Below, in pieces: positions 49,359-57,746 of a stretch of DNA of 64,000 nt (the stretch's first letter is position 1; each line of letters opens with the position of its first letter). Under the pieces are notes generated by a model, which did not search any database, was not told the origin of the DNA, and saw nothing but the letters and a program-made list of their open reading frames with translations. The stretch comes from Fimenecus sp900545625 (GTDB lineage Bacteria; Bacillota; Clostridia; Oscillospirales; Acutalibacteraceae). The position numbers and the translations under genes are program-made. The stretch spans positions 744,001 to 808,000 of the forward strand of contig OZ007023.1 in assembly GCA_963931525.1 (NCBI GenBank), in the 5' to 3' direction.

Positions 49359-49736
49359 TTACGCATAAATTACTTCTGTATTCACAATCTCCGTTGCACG
49401 ATTACAGATATTGTTCATCTTATGCACCCACAGCATTTGATTTTCAGCCTTAAGTTTTTCCGTTAAATTTTCTTTTTCCGCCAGTTGTTTTACCAACCGA
49501 GAAAATATATCTGTTGCCTGTTTATCAATATCGGCAAGGTAACTGTTCAGCTTGCAGGAAATCAGCAGATTGGTGTAAAAAGCTCTTTTATGCTCCTTAA
49601 TATACCTCAAGTGTCTTTGTCCCCAAACACCTACTGGCTTCTGTTCTTCTTTGGGCAGTGAGAGGCAAGGGAGGTAATAATCTCCCTGCAGCTCGTACCA
49701 TAATCCGTTCTTTTCGTCATAAATTTTCTTTTCCAT
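49359..49736 (-). CDS. tnpV: TnpV, transposon-associated protein
   Basis: 125 residues, AGGTAGGAC upstream. QGDYYLPCLSLPKEEQKPVG, GVWGQRHLRYIKEHKRAFYT and a helical C-terminus (NQMLWVHKMNNICNRATEIV) define the TnpV family of Tn4451-like and other clostridial mobile elements. Function is unknown. It stands directly between the cargo operon and the mobV gene, nine bases after mobV's stop in the reading direction. The same arrangement occurs at 61.8 kb. Confidence 0.9.
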   Translation of the reverse strand: MEKKIYDEKNGLWYELQGDYYLPCLSLPKEEQKPVGVWGQRHLRYIKEHKRAFYTNLLISCKLNSYLADIDKQATDIFSRLVKQLAEKENLTEKLKAENQMLWVHKMNNICNRATEIVNTEVIYA

Positions 49737-49745
49737 CGTGTAGTC

Positions 49746-50924
49746 CTACCTTTCATCTTTGTAATTTCTAAAGCGTGAACCACGCTGTTTAGACTGTTTT
49801 TCCGACTTTGCTCTTTCGAGCAAATCGTCAATTTGCTTGTTACCGAACACCTTGCGGAGTAGCTTGTAATCCTTATTTTCCGCACGCAGATTTTCATTTT
49901 CGTGTGCTAATTTATCATTGATTTTTGTTAACTTTTCGTTTTCACGATACAGATTTCCGTTTGTAACATTCAAGCGGTGGTAACTGTCTAATGCTTGATA
50001 ATAGCGGTAGAAAACTTCGCTGATTACTTCTTTGAATTTCTTTATCAGAGGTTCTACAAATTTCATTTTATATGACTTCGCTGACATTAGAGCAGGAGGT
50101 TCAGGCAACTGATATTCAGCGTCGGTATCAAGCCTTTGTTCCAGTTCTTCAATGACTTGTATGCCGTTATCGTAGTTCTGAATACGATTGCTGTACGCTT
50201 TGTACTCATCCTTTTTCTCGGCAAGTTTATCGTCGAGCAGCTCCACTTCTTTCTCTCGTTCTTGTTTCTTGTAATCAAGAACAGAGAGGTGCTTTTCGTG
50301 TGTTCCTTTATGTTCCCACTCAATTCCGTAGCGTTCCATTACAAATGCGAGAGCAGATTTTTCTGCGTTCACCCATTGCTTCCACTCGGTATCTCCACGA
50401 GTTCCGCCCTTGAAACCTTGTGCGGCGAGGGCTTGTTTTAGACTAACTCTTGTATCAAGCCCACGCTTGCTGCCGGTTGTAAACGGTACAAAATCAATAT
50501 GCAAATGGGGCGTTGCCTCATCCATATGCAGATGAGCAGAGAACACTTTTAGGTTGGGATTTCGCTCTTGAAATCCACGGTAATACTCATCTAAAATCTG
50601 CCTTGCAAGCTGTCCGTTCTCGCTTTCAGCACTCATATTTTCTTTATCACCAATCTGCAAAATCAGTTCGCGAAATGTTTTTTCTTGCTTTGAATTTCTG
50701 ATTTTTTCATAATAGTTTTCTATTCTGCGGTCGGCTCTCGTCTGCTTTTCGTTGTATCTTTTTAGTGCGTCATCAAACAATTCGTGATAGGTTTTCTTTA
50801 TCGGCTCGTTGCAGTAATCAATATTCAAATGCGTTCTGCTACCGTCAACATTTTCAGCCTTGAACTTTCGGCTGTTATGATTAACCGAGCCTTTACCCAC
50901 CATTGCGCTTATCGTTCTTTGCAT
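49746..50924 (-). CDS. MobV-family relaxase (plasmid recombination/mobilization protein), copy 1
   Basis: 392 residues. The Pre/MobV N-terminus is MQRTISAMVGKGSVNHNSRK. The relaxase metal motif is HLHMDEATPHLHIDFVP (three His), at about residues 130-147. A coiled-coil region (REKEVELLDDKLAEKKDEYK and after) and a Lys/Arg-rich end follow. It nicks at oriT and pilots the strand during transfer by a helper conjugation system. A hairpin-rich block upstream is the likely oriT. It is about 75% similar by eye to the protein at 62.2-63.3 kb. Confidence 0.93.
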   Translation of the reverse strand: MQRTISAMVGKGSVNHNSRKFKAENVDGSRTHLNIDYCNEPIKKTYHELFDDALKRYNEKQTRADRRIENYYEKIRNSKQEKTFRELILQIGDKENMSAESENGQLARQILDEYYRGFQERNPNLKVFSAHLHMDEATPHLHIDFVPFTTGSKRGLDTRVSLKQALAAQGFKGGTRGDTEWKQWVNAEKSALAFVMERYGIEWEHKGTHEKHLSVLDYKKQEREKEVELLDDKLAEKKDEYKAYSNRIQNYDNGIQVIEELEQRLDTDAEYQLPEPPALMSAKSYKMKFVEPLIKKFKEVISEVFYRYYQALDSYHRLNVTNGNLYRENEKLTKINDKLAHENENLRAENKDYKLLRKVFGNKQIDDLLERAKSEKQSKQRGSRFRNYKDER

Positions 50925-50959
50925 TTATATACCTCCAATCTCATAAACTTGCTCGTCCT

Positions 50960-51045
50960 CGGTTCTGTTACTCTTGTCAAGAGTAACGCAAAAGCACTTT
51001 TGACAGACAAGCCTATCAAAAATGCAACCTGCGAGCAGGTTTTGC
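50960..51045. other. Candidate oriT, copy 1
   Basis: Noncoding block upstream of mobV with three inverted repeats in a row: GTTACTCTTG/CAAGAGTAAC with one central base (50,967-50,987), TTTTGAC/ATCAAAA (50,998-51,021), and AACCTGC/GCAGGTT (51,026-51,041). A nearly identical block lies exactly 12,400 bases to the right, before the second mobV. Conservation of noncoding hairpins next to a relaxase gene is the mark of oriT. Confidence 0.65.
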
Positions 51046-51190
51046 GCTCTTTGAGAAGCAGGAGAAGCTTTTTGAAAAAAGCCACCTGCACCCTGCAAAA
51101 ACTTTATTGCGTGACGGTCTGTGTCGATGGTGACGGTGTTTTTGATACCGCACCCACTCCCTAAAACATCGACACGACCGTCACACATCG

Positions 51191-52324
51191 TCACGCCTGC
51201 TCAAGATAGAGCCTAACTTTTCGCCCGTCGTGACAGCGTTTGTTCTCGTAGCGGATACCATACTCGTTATACAAACGCCCTGCGTTGATATTCAGCTTCA
51301 TAGTTAAAGCATTCGGTTTCAAGTCAACCGCAAGCCATTCCGCTAACGCTGTCGGTGTTCCTTCCCAAGATGAATTATCGGCTGTGATTTTCTCAGCGAT
51401 AAATTCAAGCAGGGGCTCGGGCGGTTCTTTCCAAAGCTCAGTTTCCAGCTGCTCCAAATTCCAAGCGAGTGTGTTTTCGTTTCGCTTGAGATGAAGTCTT
51501 TGGTCTTGCTGATCTCTGCCCGAAACTTCAAGCGTTGCCGTGATTCCTGTTCGCTTTTCTTTCTGAAGAAGAAAAGCTCCGTCGGCTGCACCGAGCAGTC
51601 CGTTTGTTCCCGAAATCATATCAAAGGTATCGTCTGCCTTTTGCTTTCGGGTGTGATGAACGAGCAGGAGGGTAATGCCGTAGCTGTCCGCAAACTTTTT
51701 AAGCCTTGTGATAATCTCATAATCGTTTGCGTAACTGTAATTATCGCCGCCAACTTCACGAACTTTTTGCAAGGTGTCTATGATAATCAGCTTTGTATCG
51801 GGGTGTTCCTGCATAAATCGTGTGAGCTGTTCGTCAAGTCCGTTGCCTAACTGACCTGCCGAAACAGAAAAGAATAGGTCTTCCGCTCCGTCCGTTCCGA
51901 ACATTCGATACAGTCTTTCTTGTAATCTGCGGTAATCATCTTCAAGAGCAAGGTACAAAACCGTTCCTTTTCGGACGGTATAATTCCACAGCGGTGTGCC
52001 TGTGCTGATATGATAAGCGAGTTGTGCCATAAGGAAACTCTTGCCGAGCTTCGGTGCGCCGACAAAAAGGTATGTGCCGGGATAGAGCAAACCGTCGATT
52101 AACGGCGGTCTGCTCTGAAAAACGGTGTCGTATAACTCTGTCATCGACATTGTTTTGAGGTAGGAGGGGTCTAACATCTTTCTTAACTCTCGCTGCATTT
52201 TCTCAAGGCTATTGATATTTTCATCATTTTGGGGTATAATATTGTTACTACATTTTTGAAACGACTGCTCTGTATCTTCGCCAACAGATACACAAGGGGC
52301 GGTCATTTCTTTTTTATTCGTCAT
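51191..52324 (-). CDS. RepA-like AAA ATPase/helicase
   Basis: 377 residues from ATG 52,324 (GGAG nine bases before); an ATG at 52,333 abuts the ribosome site. Walker A is VGAPKLGKSFLMAQ, Walker B TKLIIIDTLQKV, and a sensor-type segment LLLVHHTRKQKADDTFDMIS follows. This is the AAA_25 / hexameric RepA-type helicase found in mobilizable elements. It likely serves replication of the excised circle. The C-terminus (LNINAGRLYNEYGIRYENKR) is winged-helix-like. It overlaps the MobC-like gene by 11 bases. Confidence 0.88.
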   Translation of the reverse strand: MTNKKEMTAPCVSVGEDTEQSFQKCSNNIIPQNDENINSLEKMQRELRKMLDPSYLKTMSMTELYDTVFQSRPPLIDGLLYPGTYLFVGAPKLGKSFLMAQLAYHISTGTPLWNYTVRKGTVLYLALEDDYRRLQERLYRMFGTDGAEDLFFSVSAGQLGNGLDEQLTRFMQEHPDTKLIIIDTLQKVREVGGDNYSYANDYEIITRLKKFADSYGITLLLVHHTRKQKADDTFDMISGTNGLLGAADGAFLLQKEKRTGITATLEVSGRDQQDQRLHLKRNENTLAWNLEQLETELWKEPPEPLLEFIAEKITADNSSWEGTPTALAEWLAVDLKPNALTMKLNINAGRLYNEYGIRYENKRCHDGRKVRLYLEQA

Positions 52325-52649
52325 TTGCAACATCTCCTTTCAGTCCGTCCATTGTAACGGTTATCAGTTCGATAATATTCAATAAATCATCACTGACATT
52401 GTTTCCTGCTTCAATGCGCTGTAATTCTGCAAGCACATCTGCCATTTGATTTTTGAGGGCCTTATATACTCTCGGATTGCCCTGCACAACCACATCACGC
52501 TCCATACAGCGACGGTAACAGTATTCCTGTTTGGATAAACCTGAAAGAGCAACAGCACGATTTAACTCTGCTTGTTCTTCGGGCGATACCCTGAACCCTA
52601 CCGTAATGTTTCTGAAACGGTTGTGCCTATCTACATTTTTTGCTGACAT
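52314..52649 (-). CDS. MobC-like relaxosome accessory protein
   Basis: 111 residues from ATG 52,649 (GAAAGGAAG upstream). RNITVGFRVSPEEQAELNRA and ALSGLSKQEYCYRRCMERDV are the ribbon-helix-helix-like N-terminus of MobC-type proteins, followed by a helical C-terminus. It would bind oriT and help MobV. It starts one base after the integrase stop, so it is coupled to the integration genes. Confidence 0.75.
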   Translation of the reverse strand: MSAKNVDRHNRFRNITVGFRVSPEEQAELNRAVALSGLSKQEYCYRRCMERDVVVQGNPRVYKALKNQMADVLAELQRIEAGNNVSDDLLNIIELITVTMDGLKGDVANDE

Positions 52650-52650
52650 A

Positions 52651-53730
52651 TTAAATTGCTTCCTTTCTGAAATTATTAAGCTTATCCGCCATATCGTCCT
52701 GCGTGGACGGAAACAGATGAGCGTAGTTATAGGTGATGTCAATGCTCTCGTGACCTACACGGTCTGCGATTGCCACCGCCGAATATCCCATATCAATTAA
52801 CAGCGATATATGGCTGTGCCTTAAATCGTGAATACGGATACGCTTAACACCTGCTTGCTTTGAACCCCTATCCATTTCGTGGTGCAGATAGCTTTTTGTT
52901 ACCTCAAAAATTCTGTCGTTCTTACCGACACCGTAAAGCTGTTTGAGATATTCCTGCATTTCATCTATAAGGAACTGCGGCATTTTGATAGTGCGATTAC
53001 TCTTTGCTGTTTTCGGGTCAGTAATTACATCACACCAGCCGATACGCTGATATGATTTGTTTATAGTTACCGTTCCACGCTCAAAATCGAAATCAGCGGG
53101 AGTTAAGGCAAGCAATTCGCCCTCACGGACTCCGCACCAATAAAGCATTTCAAAAGCGTAAAATGATATGGGCTTGTCCATAATCGCAAAGGAAAATTTC
53201 TGATATTCTTCCTGCGTCCAAAAGAGCATTTCTCTGCCTTTCGCCTTGCCCATATTTCCGACCTTTGCGGCGGGATTTTCCCTAAGTCCGTAAAATTTAA
53301 CGGCGTGGTTGAAAATTGCACTTAATTGATTGTGGAGCGTTTTAAGGTAAACAGGTGAGTACGGTTTGCCTTGCTTATCGGTAGCCTTAATCATTTCATT
53401 CTGCCAAGCTATAATATCCTTCGGGCGTATTTCACTGATTTTTCGCTGACCGAAATAAGGCAAGATTTTCGTCCTCATAATATGCTCTTTAGTGTGCCAA
53501 GTGTTTTCTTTTATGCGGTTTTTCATATCAACCGTATAAATATCTACAAAGCTCTCAAAGGTCATATCCAAATCTGCTTCAACCTTAATTTTCTGCTCTC
53601 GCTCCCAAGCGAGAGCTTCTCTTTTCGTCGAGAAACCTCGCTTTGTCGATTGGTGGACTTTACCTTGCCAATCGGTATAACGGTAATAGACTTTCCAAGT
53701 GTTTGTTTTTTCGTCTTTGTAAACTGACAT
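52651..53730 (-). CDS. int: Tyrosine recombinase/integrase of IME1
   Basis: 359 residues. An N-terminal arm-binding domain (WKVYYRYTDWQGKVHQSTKR), a SAM-like core-binding domain (about 60-160) and the catalytic domain. Catalytic residues: Arg in CGVREGELLAL, HDLRHSHISLL (His-x-x-Arg), GHESIDITYNYAHL with the nucleophilic Tyr. It inserts and excises IME1 at ATTCCCACTCG (inferred). Upstream by three bases is the xis gene. Confidence 0.95.
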   Translation of the reverse strand: MSVYKDEKTNTWKVYYRYTDWQGKVHQSTKRGFSTKREALAWEREQKIKVEADLDMTFESFVDIYTVDMKNRIKENTWHTKEHIMRTKILPYFGQRKISEIRPKDIIAWQNEMIKATDKQGKPYSPVYLKTLHNQLSAIFNHAVKFYGLRENPAAKVGNMGKAKGREMLFWTQEEYQKFSFAIMDKPISFYAFEMLYWCGVREGELLALTPADFDFERGTVTINKSYQRIGWCDVITDPKTAKSNRTIKMPQFLIDEMQEYLKQLYGVGKNDRIFEVTKSYLHHEMDRGSKQAGVKRIRIHDLRHSHISLLIDMGYSAVAIADRVGHESIDITYNYAHLFPSTQDDMADKLNNFRKEAI

Positions 53731-53733
53731 TGT

Positions 53734-53928
53734 TTAATTTCTCTCTTTCTGTTTTTCGCCGTAACAGGCTCTTTCTAAAAAATACTGTTTGTTTATTCGA
53801 CCTGAAATCGTGATAAATCCCTGCGCTTTCAGCTCGTCATTAAGCTTTTGGACTATTTTATAAGCGTAAGACTTGGAAACGCCCAACTCGTCCGCTACAT
53901 CCTGAACTTTCATAAAAGTTGTACTCAT
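53734..53928 (-). CDS. Excisionase-like HTH protein
   Basis: 64 residues from ATG 53,928 (AAAGGAGGG upstream). VQDVADELGVSKSYAYKIVQ is a MerR/excisionase-type helix-turn-helix. The gene leads the xis-int-mobC-repA operon and probably controls directionality of recombination. Confidence 0.8.
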   Translation of the reverse strand: MSTTFMKVQDVADELGVSKSYAYKIVQKLNDELKAQGFITISGRINKQYFLERACYGEKQKERN

Positions 53929-54095
53929 AGCAATCCCTCCTTTCAATTTGATTTTTTTGAAATGTTTTTATTTAGTGTCGGAGAACTTTCTGACCGCATT
54001 CCGATTTGCCCGAGCGGATACACCATTACCGTGATGTATGACGGTTATTCAGTTTTGCACCAACTAAACGGAATTTGTTTAAGTCGATAATTCAT

Positions 54096-54124
54096 ATTAT
54101 ACCAAGCAAATTCAGTTAAGTCAA
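54096..54124 (-). promoter_or_regulatory. Promoter of the xis-int operon
   Basis: Reverse-strand TTGACT (54,119-54,124), 17 bases, TATAAT (54,096-54,101). It leaves a leader of about 160 bases before xis in which I see no gene. Confidence 0.8.
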
Positions 54125-54166
54125 GTGGTTTTCGAGAAAACCTTAAACTTTTTTGTTTTATTTATC

Positions 54167-54196
54167 TTGACAAGCACTAACTGTATATGCTATGAT
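54167..54196 (+). promoter_or_regulatory. Promoter of the XRE regulator gene
   Basis: TTGACA (54,167-54,172), 18 bases, TATGAT (54,191-54,196). Divergent from the xis promoter, with the two -35 boxes 42 bases apart, allowing one regulator to act on both. Confidence 0.75.
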
Positions 54197-54228
54197 GTGT
54201 TTATCATCATAGATTGGAGAAGATAACT

Positions 54229-54759
54229 ATGGCAATCAGTGAAAGAATTCGCTTTTTTAGAAATTTAAGGGGTATGACTCAAAAATATCTCGGTATGCAG
54301 GTTGGTTTTCCTGAGAAGACTGCGGATATTCGTATGGCGCAGTATGAGTCCGGCTCAAGAACACCCAAAGCTGATTTAACAAACAATCTTGCAGAAGTAT
54401 TCGGAATATCAGCGCAGGCTCTTACTGTTCCTGATATTGACAGTGACATCGGATTGTTACATACATTGTTTACGCTCGAAGACCTTTACGGTATGAGAGC
54501 CGAAAATGTAAACGGAGAAATACATTTATGCTTTGATGAAAACAAGCCGACAGCAAGCAAGTCTGTTTTTGCAATGCTTGCCGCTTGGGCAGAACAGGCT
54601 GAAAAATACAGAAACGGTGAAATCACCAAAGAGCAGTATGATGAATGGCGTTATACATATCCAAAGCTTGATACCGCACAGACTTGGGTGAAAGTACCAT
54701 CGCAGGAGCTCAGTGATGCAATGGTCGAAGCGTTCAAAGACAAACTCAAAAATATGTAA
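54229..54759 (+). CDS. XRE-family regulator
   Basis: 176 residues from ATG 54,229 (GGAGA upstream). N-terminal lambda-repressor-type HTH: ISERIRFFRNLRGMTQKYLG and ESGSRTPKADLTNNLAEVFG. The C-terminal ~100 residues (FAMLAAWAEQAEKYRNGEIT) are helical and found with this HTH in many clostridial elements. It is divergent from xis-int and probably regulates excision. The Nudix gene follows 28 bases later. Confidence 0.87.
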   Translation: MAISERIRFFRNLRGMTQKYLGMQVGFPEKTADIRMAQYESGSRTPKADLTNNLAEVFGISAQALTVPDIDSDIGLLHTLFTLEDLYGMRAENVNGEIHLCFDENKPTASKSVFAMLAAWAEQAEKYRNGEITKEQYDEWRYTYPKLDTAQTWVKVPSQELSDAMVEAFKDKLKNM

Positions 54760-54787
54760 GAGCAAAAAAATATATTGGGGTGAGTAT

Positions 54788-55270
54788 ATGGAATTATGGG
54801 ATGCCTATGATGAGTCATTTAATAAATTGGATTGTGCACCGCTGATTCGTGGTCAAGTTATTCCAAATGGTGTTTTTCACTTGGTTTGTGAAGCTTTAGT
54901 CAGACATACAGACGGCACCTATCTGATTATGCAACGCGATTTTCACAAACATCTCGGCGGAATGTGGGAAGCAACGGCTGGCGGTTCGGCATTGCAAGGA
55001 GAGCAACCCATTGATTGTGCAAAAAGAGAATTGTTAGAAGAAACCGGAATAATTCCTTCTTCGATAAAACAAGTGGGTACAGTGGTACACAAGCAACATC
55101 ATTCAATATATTGCGAATTTATCTGTATTACCGAAACAAACAAAAATGCAATAAGATTACAGGACGGGGAAACCATTGCTTATAAATGGGTGACTCAAAA
55201 AGAATTGCTTTCAATGTCAAAAGATGAATTAGCTACAACAAGAATACAGAAATACATTAGTGACAAATAA
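54788..55270 (+). CDS. Nudix hydrolase
   Basis: 160 residues from ATG 54,788 (GGGGTGA upstream). The Nudix box is GSALQGEQPIDCAKRELLEE plus TGI (about residues 70-92). The fold resembles isopentenyl-diphosphate isomerase-like and 8-oxo-dGTP-type enzymes (ALVRHTDGTYLIMQRDFHKH). The substrate is unknown. As element cargo next to a regulator it could hydrolyse a signalling nucleotide, but that is speculation. Confidence 0.87.
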   Translation: MELWDAYDESFNKLDCAPLIRGQVIPNGVFHLVCEALVRHTDGTYLIMQRDFHKHLGGMWEATAGGSALQGEQPIDCAKRELLEETGIIPSSIKQVGTVVHKQHHSIYCEFICITETNKNAIRLQDGETIAYKWVTQKELLSMSKDELATTRIQKYISDK

Positions 55271-55285
55271 TTTTACAAAAAACAT

Positions 55286-55326
55286 AAAAGAGCTATCAGA
55301 CTTCAAAAATCTGATAGCTCTTTACT
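55286..55326 (+). terminator. Terminator after the Nudix gene
   Basis: AAGAGCTATCAGA / TCTGATAGCTCTT stem (55,288-55,322) with T-rich tail. Confidence 0.85.
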
Positions 55327-55346
55327 TTTACAATAATTCAAATAAT

Positions 55347-55364
55347 GTTGCCATTTTGTTGCCA
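55347..55364. repeat. Arm-type repeat, right end of IME1
   Basis: GTTGCCATTTTGTTGCCA, matching the left-end copy at 45,477. Confidence 0.6.
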
Positions 55365-55424
55365 CAAAGGGCATTAAGGCTTAGAAAACCGCATAACTAC
55401 GGGCTTTTTCACGGGTGTGAAATC

Positions 55425-55435
55425 ATTCCCACTCG
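55425..55435. other. Right attachment core of IME1 / left core of the next element
   Basis: ATTCCCACTCG. Immediately right of it starts the 160-bp direct repeat that recurs at 57.5 kb. Confidence 0.65.
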
Positions 55436-55593
55436 ACAAAGCCTAATCAATTTTGTTTAGAGATTATTCTCTGTCGTATTCGTGGTGCTTTTGATTATTT
55501 GATGTATCCATATTATCCTGCCTATATGGGCTAATGTTATCAGTTTGTTATCGGGGATGATAACACTTACCCTGTAGCCATGAATAATAGCAA
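55434..55593. repeat. 160-bp direct repeat, copy A
   Basis: Starts CGACAAAGCCTAATCAATTT and ends near CAATAGCAA-type text. It is collinear with copy B at 57,546-57,705 with about 15 mismatches and no gap. It contains an arm-like GTTATCAGTTTGTTATCG (55,536-55,553), similar in form to the IME1 arms. Confidence 0.85.
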
Positions 55594-55662
55594 AATACGC
55601 TGAGTGAAATTATAGGAGATTTTGCTTAAAAAATCAAGTTGATTTATCATTTCCTCAATAAT

Positions 55663-57420
55663 TCAATTCTCGCCAATTATCCTCTTCAAATGTTCCTTCA
55701 AAATTGCTCTTCTTTCTATAATGAAGTTTTTGAAGTCCTTAACTTCCAAACTGGTACTATCATGTACGAATAAAGACTTCTTTTCTATATTGTTTTTTGC
55801 AACCCAATCAGCTAAAGAAGTATCCTTCTTTGACTCGTTCAATAATCCATTTAACAATTGCAGATTAGACACACTATTCCAGTTCTTAACATCAGCTGCA
55901 AATTCTCTATCGTTTTCTGGAATAGATGTAACAAGCTTATTGTGATCATAAAATGTTGTTGCCGGATGCAAATGATCTTGATGAAAATCTTGATTGAAAT
56001 AGTCAAGATTTGGATATAAAAGATGCAGTACATAGAATGCGTCGTTGCTGTCCTTTTGAGCTTCTAATAATCCGTCAAGAAATTCGTCATCAAAGCTATA
56101 ATTTCTTGCAGGATCATTCTTGAATGCATCCATTAATTCCTGCGCAGGAAATTGCTTATTATCAGTTTCTTTAAGAACTTTTCTCATTGTAACCAATACG
56201 CTATCTGTCTGACCGCCAAAAATAGACTTAATGAAAGTAAGAGTGAGCCACCTGGTAATAGCTTTTTTATCCTCTGCATCATAGGTAGCTTTAACAATTG
56301 TGTCTTGAAGTCCTTTATAGTAAATGTAATAAATGATAGGGATGGCTGCATTTTTGGCTCTAAACGTATTATTGTTAAAACCTAATTTTTCAAATAAGGT
56401 AAAGGCTGCAACAATACTCTTCTTAACTTTATCCCAGTTTGTTTCAAACAATTGAACATTTTCATATGTAAAGTTTTTAAGTTGAAATTTAATATTGTCT
56501 ATAAACAAAACCAAACAAGTTTTTAATACAAAGTCTTTGTCGATTAAAAATCCTGGGCGACCAATACCATAAACTTCTTTCACAACACTTTCAATTTCTT
56601 TTCTTGCATCAATCTTTTTCCAATTTGCCGATGCAATCGACATAAGCAAATCAGAAAATGAAAGCGGTGTTCCGCCACTATTTGTTCTAATAAAAATATC
56701 TAATACTTTATCAGGCTCTTGCTCTTCCTGCAAATAATAATTTATCAAGGGTTTTACATGAATAGCCTCATATAATGTAGACAATGTATCATATGCATAA
56801 TCATTATCTGTCAAATTATTATCTGATAGATATCGCATAACTTTTTTTGTACTATCCAAATCAAGAATCTGTCCTACTTCAAACCAAATAGAAGTGTTCT
56901 GAGCTTTATTGAATTTTTCAAGGTCACTTTTGCTTAAAAATCTGAAGTCAAAGGCCTTCTGATTGTCATACTGTTGTTTAACTGGCACACCAAGATTCAA
57001 ATACAACCTTCTTGTCGGAAGGCAATCTTCCGTATCTTTCCACCATTTTCTTGGCATTTTATATGCATAAGTTCCTCGAAGTCCAATATACAGACTTGTT
57101 AATCTTTGCTGTCCATCAATAACTGCCTCAAAATCGGGCACCCCTTTTGTATCAATATCCGTATTGTTTTCTGCGAAGAACTCCCGGAATGAGGTGAGAA
57201 ACTCATAGAACTTATATCCACTTTTAATATTACTATCAGAGATCTTCCATAGCATAAAAGAATTAATTGGATACCCTTGGAGAATGCTATCAAACAGCAT
57301 TTCTATTTGTACACTGCTCCAAGTAAACTTCCTTTGTATTGCTGGCAAGAGAAACTGGCGACTATGAATTTTATCTATTGCATCCTTTATTGTTATTGGA
57401 TTTTGAAAACCACTACTCAT
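55663..57420 (-). CDS. DUF262 / HNH protein (GmrSD-like)
   Basis: 585 residues. The N-terminal DUF262 domain has LLPAIQRKFTWSS and FEAVIDGQQRLTSLYIGL, the DGQQR motif used for NTP hydrolysis. The middle is helical. The C-terminal part has HQDHLHPATTFYDHN and NLQLLNGLLNESKKD, which fit the His/Asn positions of a DUF1524 HNH nuclease. This is the layout of type IV GmrSD/BrxU-like restriction enzymes against modified phage DNA. It is a single gene between the two 160-bp repeats. The N-terminus MSSGFQNPITIKDAIDKIHS is typical. Confidence 0.87.
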   Translation of the reverse strand: MSSGFQNPITIKDAIDKIHSRQFLLPAIQRKFTWSSVQIEMLFDSILQGYPINSFMLWKISDSNIKSGYKFYEFLTSFREFFAENNTDIDTKGVPDFEAVIDGQQRLTSLYIGLRGTYAYKMPRKWWKDTEDCLPTRRLYLNLGVPVKQQYDNQKAFDFRFLSKSDLEKFNKAQNTSIWFEVGQILDLDSTKKVMRYLSDNNLTDNDYAYDTLSTLYEAIHVKPLINYYLQEEQEPDKVLDIFIRTNSGGTPLSFSDLLMSIASANWKKIDARKEIESVVKEVYGIGRPGFLIDKDFVLKTCLVLFIDNIKFQLKNFTYENVQLFETNWDKVKKSIVAAFTLFEKLGFNNNTFRAKNAAIPIIYYIYYKGLQDTIVKATYDAEDKKAITRWLTLTFIKSIFGGQTDSVLVTMRKVLKETDNKQFPAQELMDAFKNDPARNYSFDDEFLDGLLEAQKDSNDAFYVLHLLYPNLDYFNQDFHQDHLHPATTFYDHNKLVTSIPENDREFAADVKNWNSVSNLQLLNGLLNESKKDTSLADWVAKNNIEKKSLFVHDSTSLEVKDFKNFIIERRAILKEHLKRIIGEN

Positions 57421-57545
57421 TTTTCTTTTCCTCTTTCTTCATTAAGAGCTTATCTTTATTATTCTGTATTCTGTCGACGTAAGCTAATATTATCGTTTTT
57501 TAGATAATAGTCGTTTTGGTACTCCATCATTTGGATTATCTACCA

Positions 57546-57705
57546 CGACAAAACCTAATCAATTTTGTTTAAAGATTATTTTCTGTCGTATTTGTGGTAC
57601 TTTTGATTATTTGATATATCCATATTATCTTGCCTATACGGGCTAATGTTATCAGTTTGTTATCGGGGTTGATAACACTTGCCCTGTAGCTGCGGACAAT
57701 AGCAA
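57546..57705. repeat. 160-bp direct repeat, copy B
   Basis: See copy A (55,434). The arm-like 18-mer is at 57,648-57,665. The 11-bp core is not conserved here: the bases before it read ATTATCTACCACG. Confidence 0.85.
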
Positions 57706-57746
57706 TATGTTCCTTTACAAATCATAAATGCATTTCTCAAACTTTT

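Larger units (their letters stand above)
45366..55435. mobile_element. IME1: integrative mobilizable element with defence cargo
   Basis: About 10.07 kb, AT-rich against GC-rich left flank. Ends: an 11-bp direct repeat ATTCCCACTCG at 45,366-45,376 and 55,425-55,435. Inside each end is an 18-bp arm-like repeat in the same orientation: GTTGTCATTTTGTTGTCA at 45,477-45,494 and GTTGCCATTTTGTTGCCA at 55,347-55,364. Core plus arms is the layout of a lambda-type attachment site split by integration. Contents: Xis, tyrosine integrase, MobC-like, RepA-like, MobV, TnpV, candidate oriT, and the methyltransferase-endonuclease-TIR cargo operon. No conjugation machinery is present, so it needs a helper. Confidence 0.75.

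Noticed and set aside
55425..57560. guaA remnant right of the attachment core
   Set aside because: Reading back from Glu-Trp-Glu the frame closes after six codons with a stop; no GuaA-like text is present in the window.
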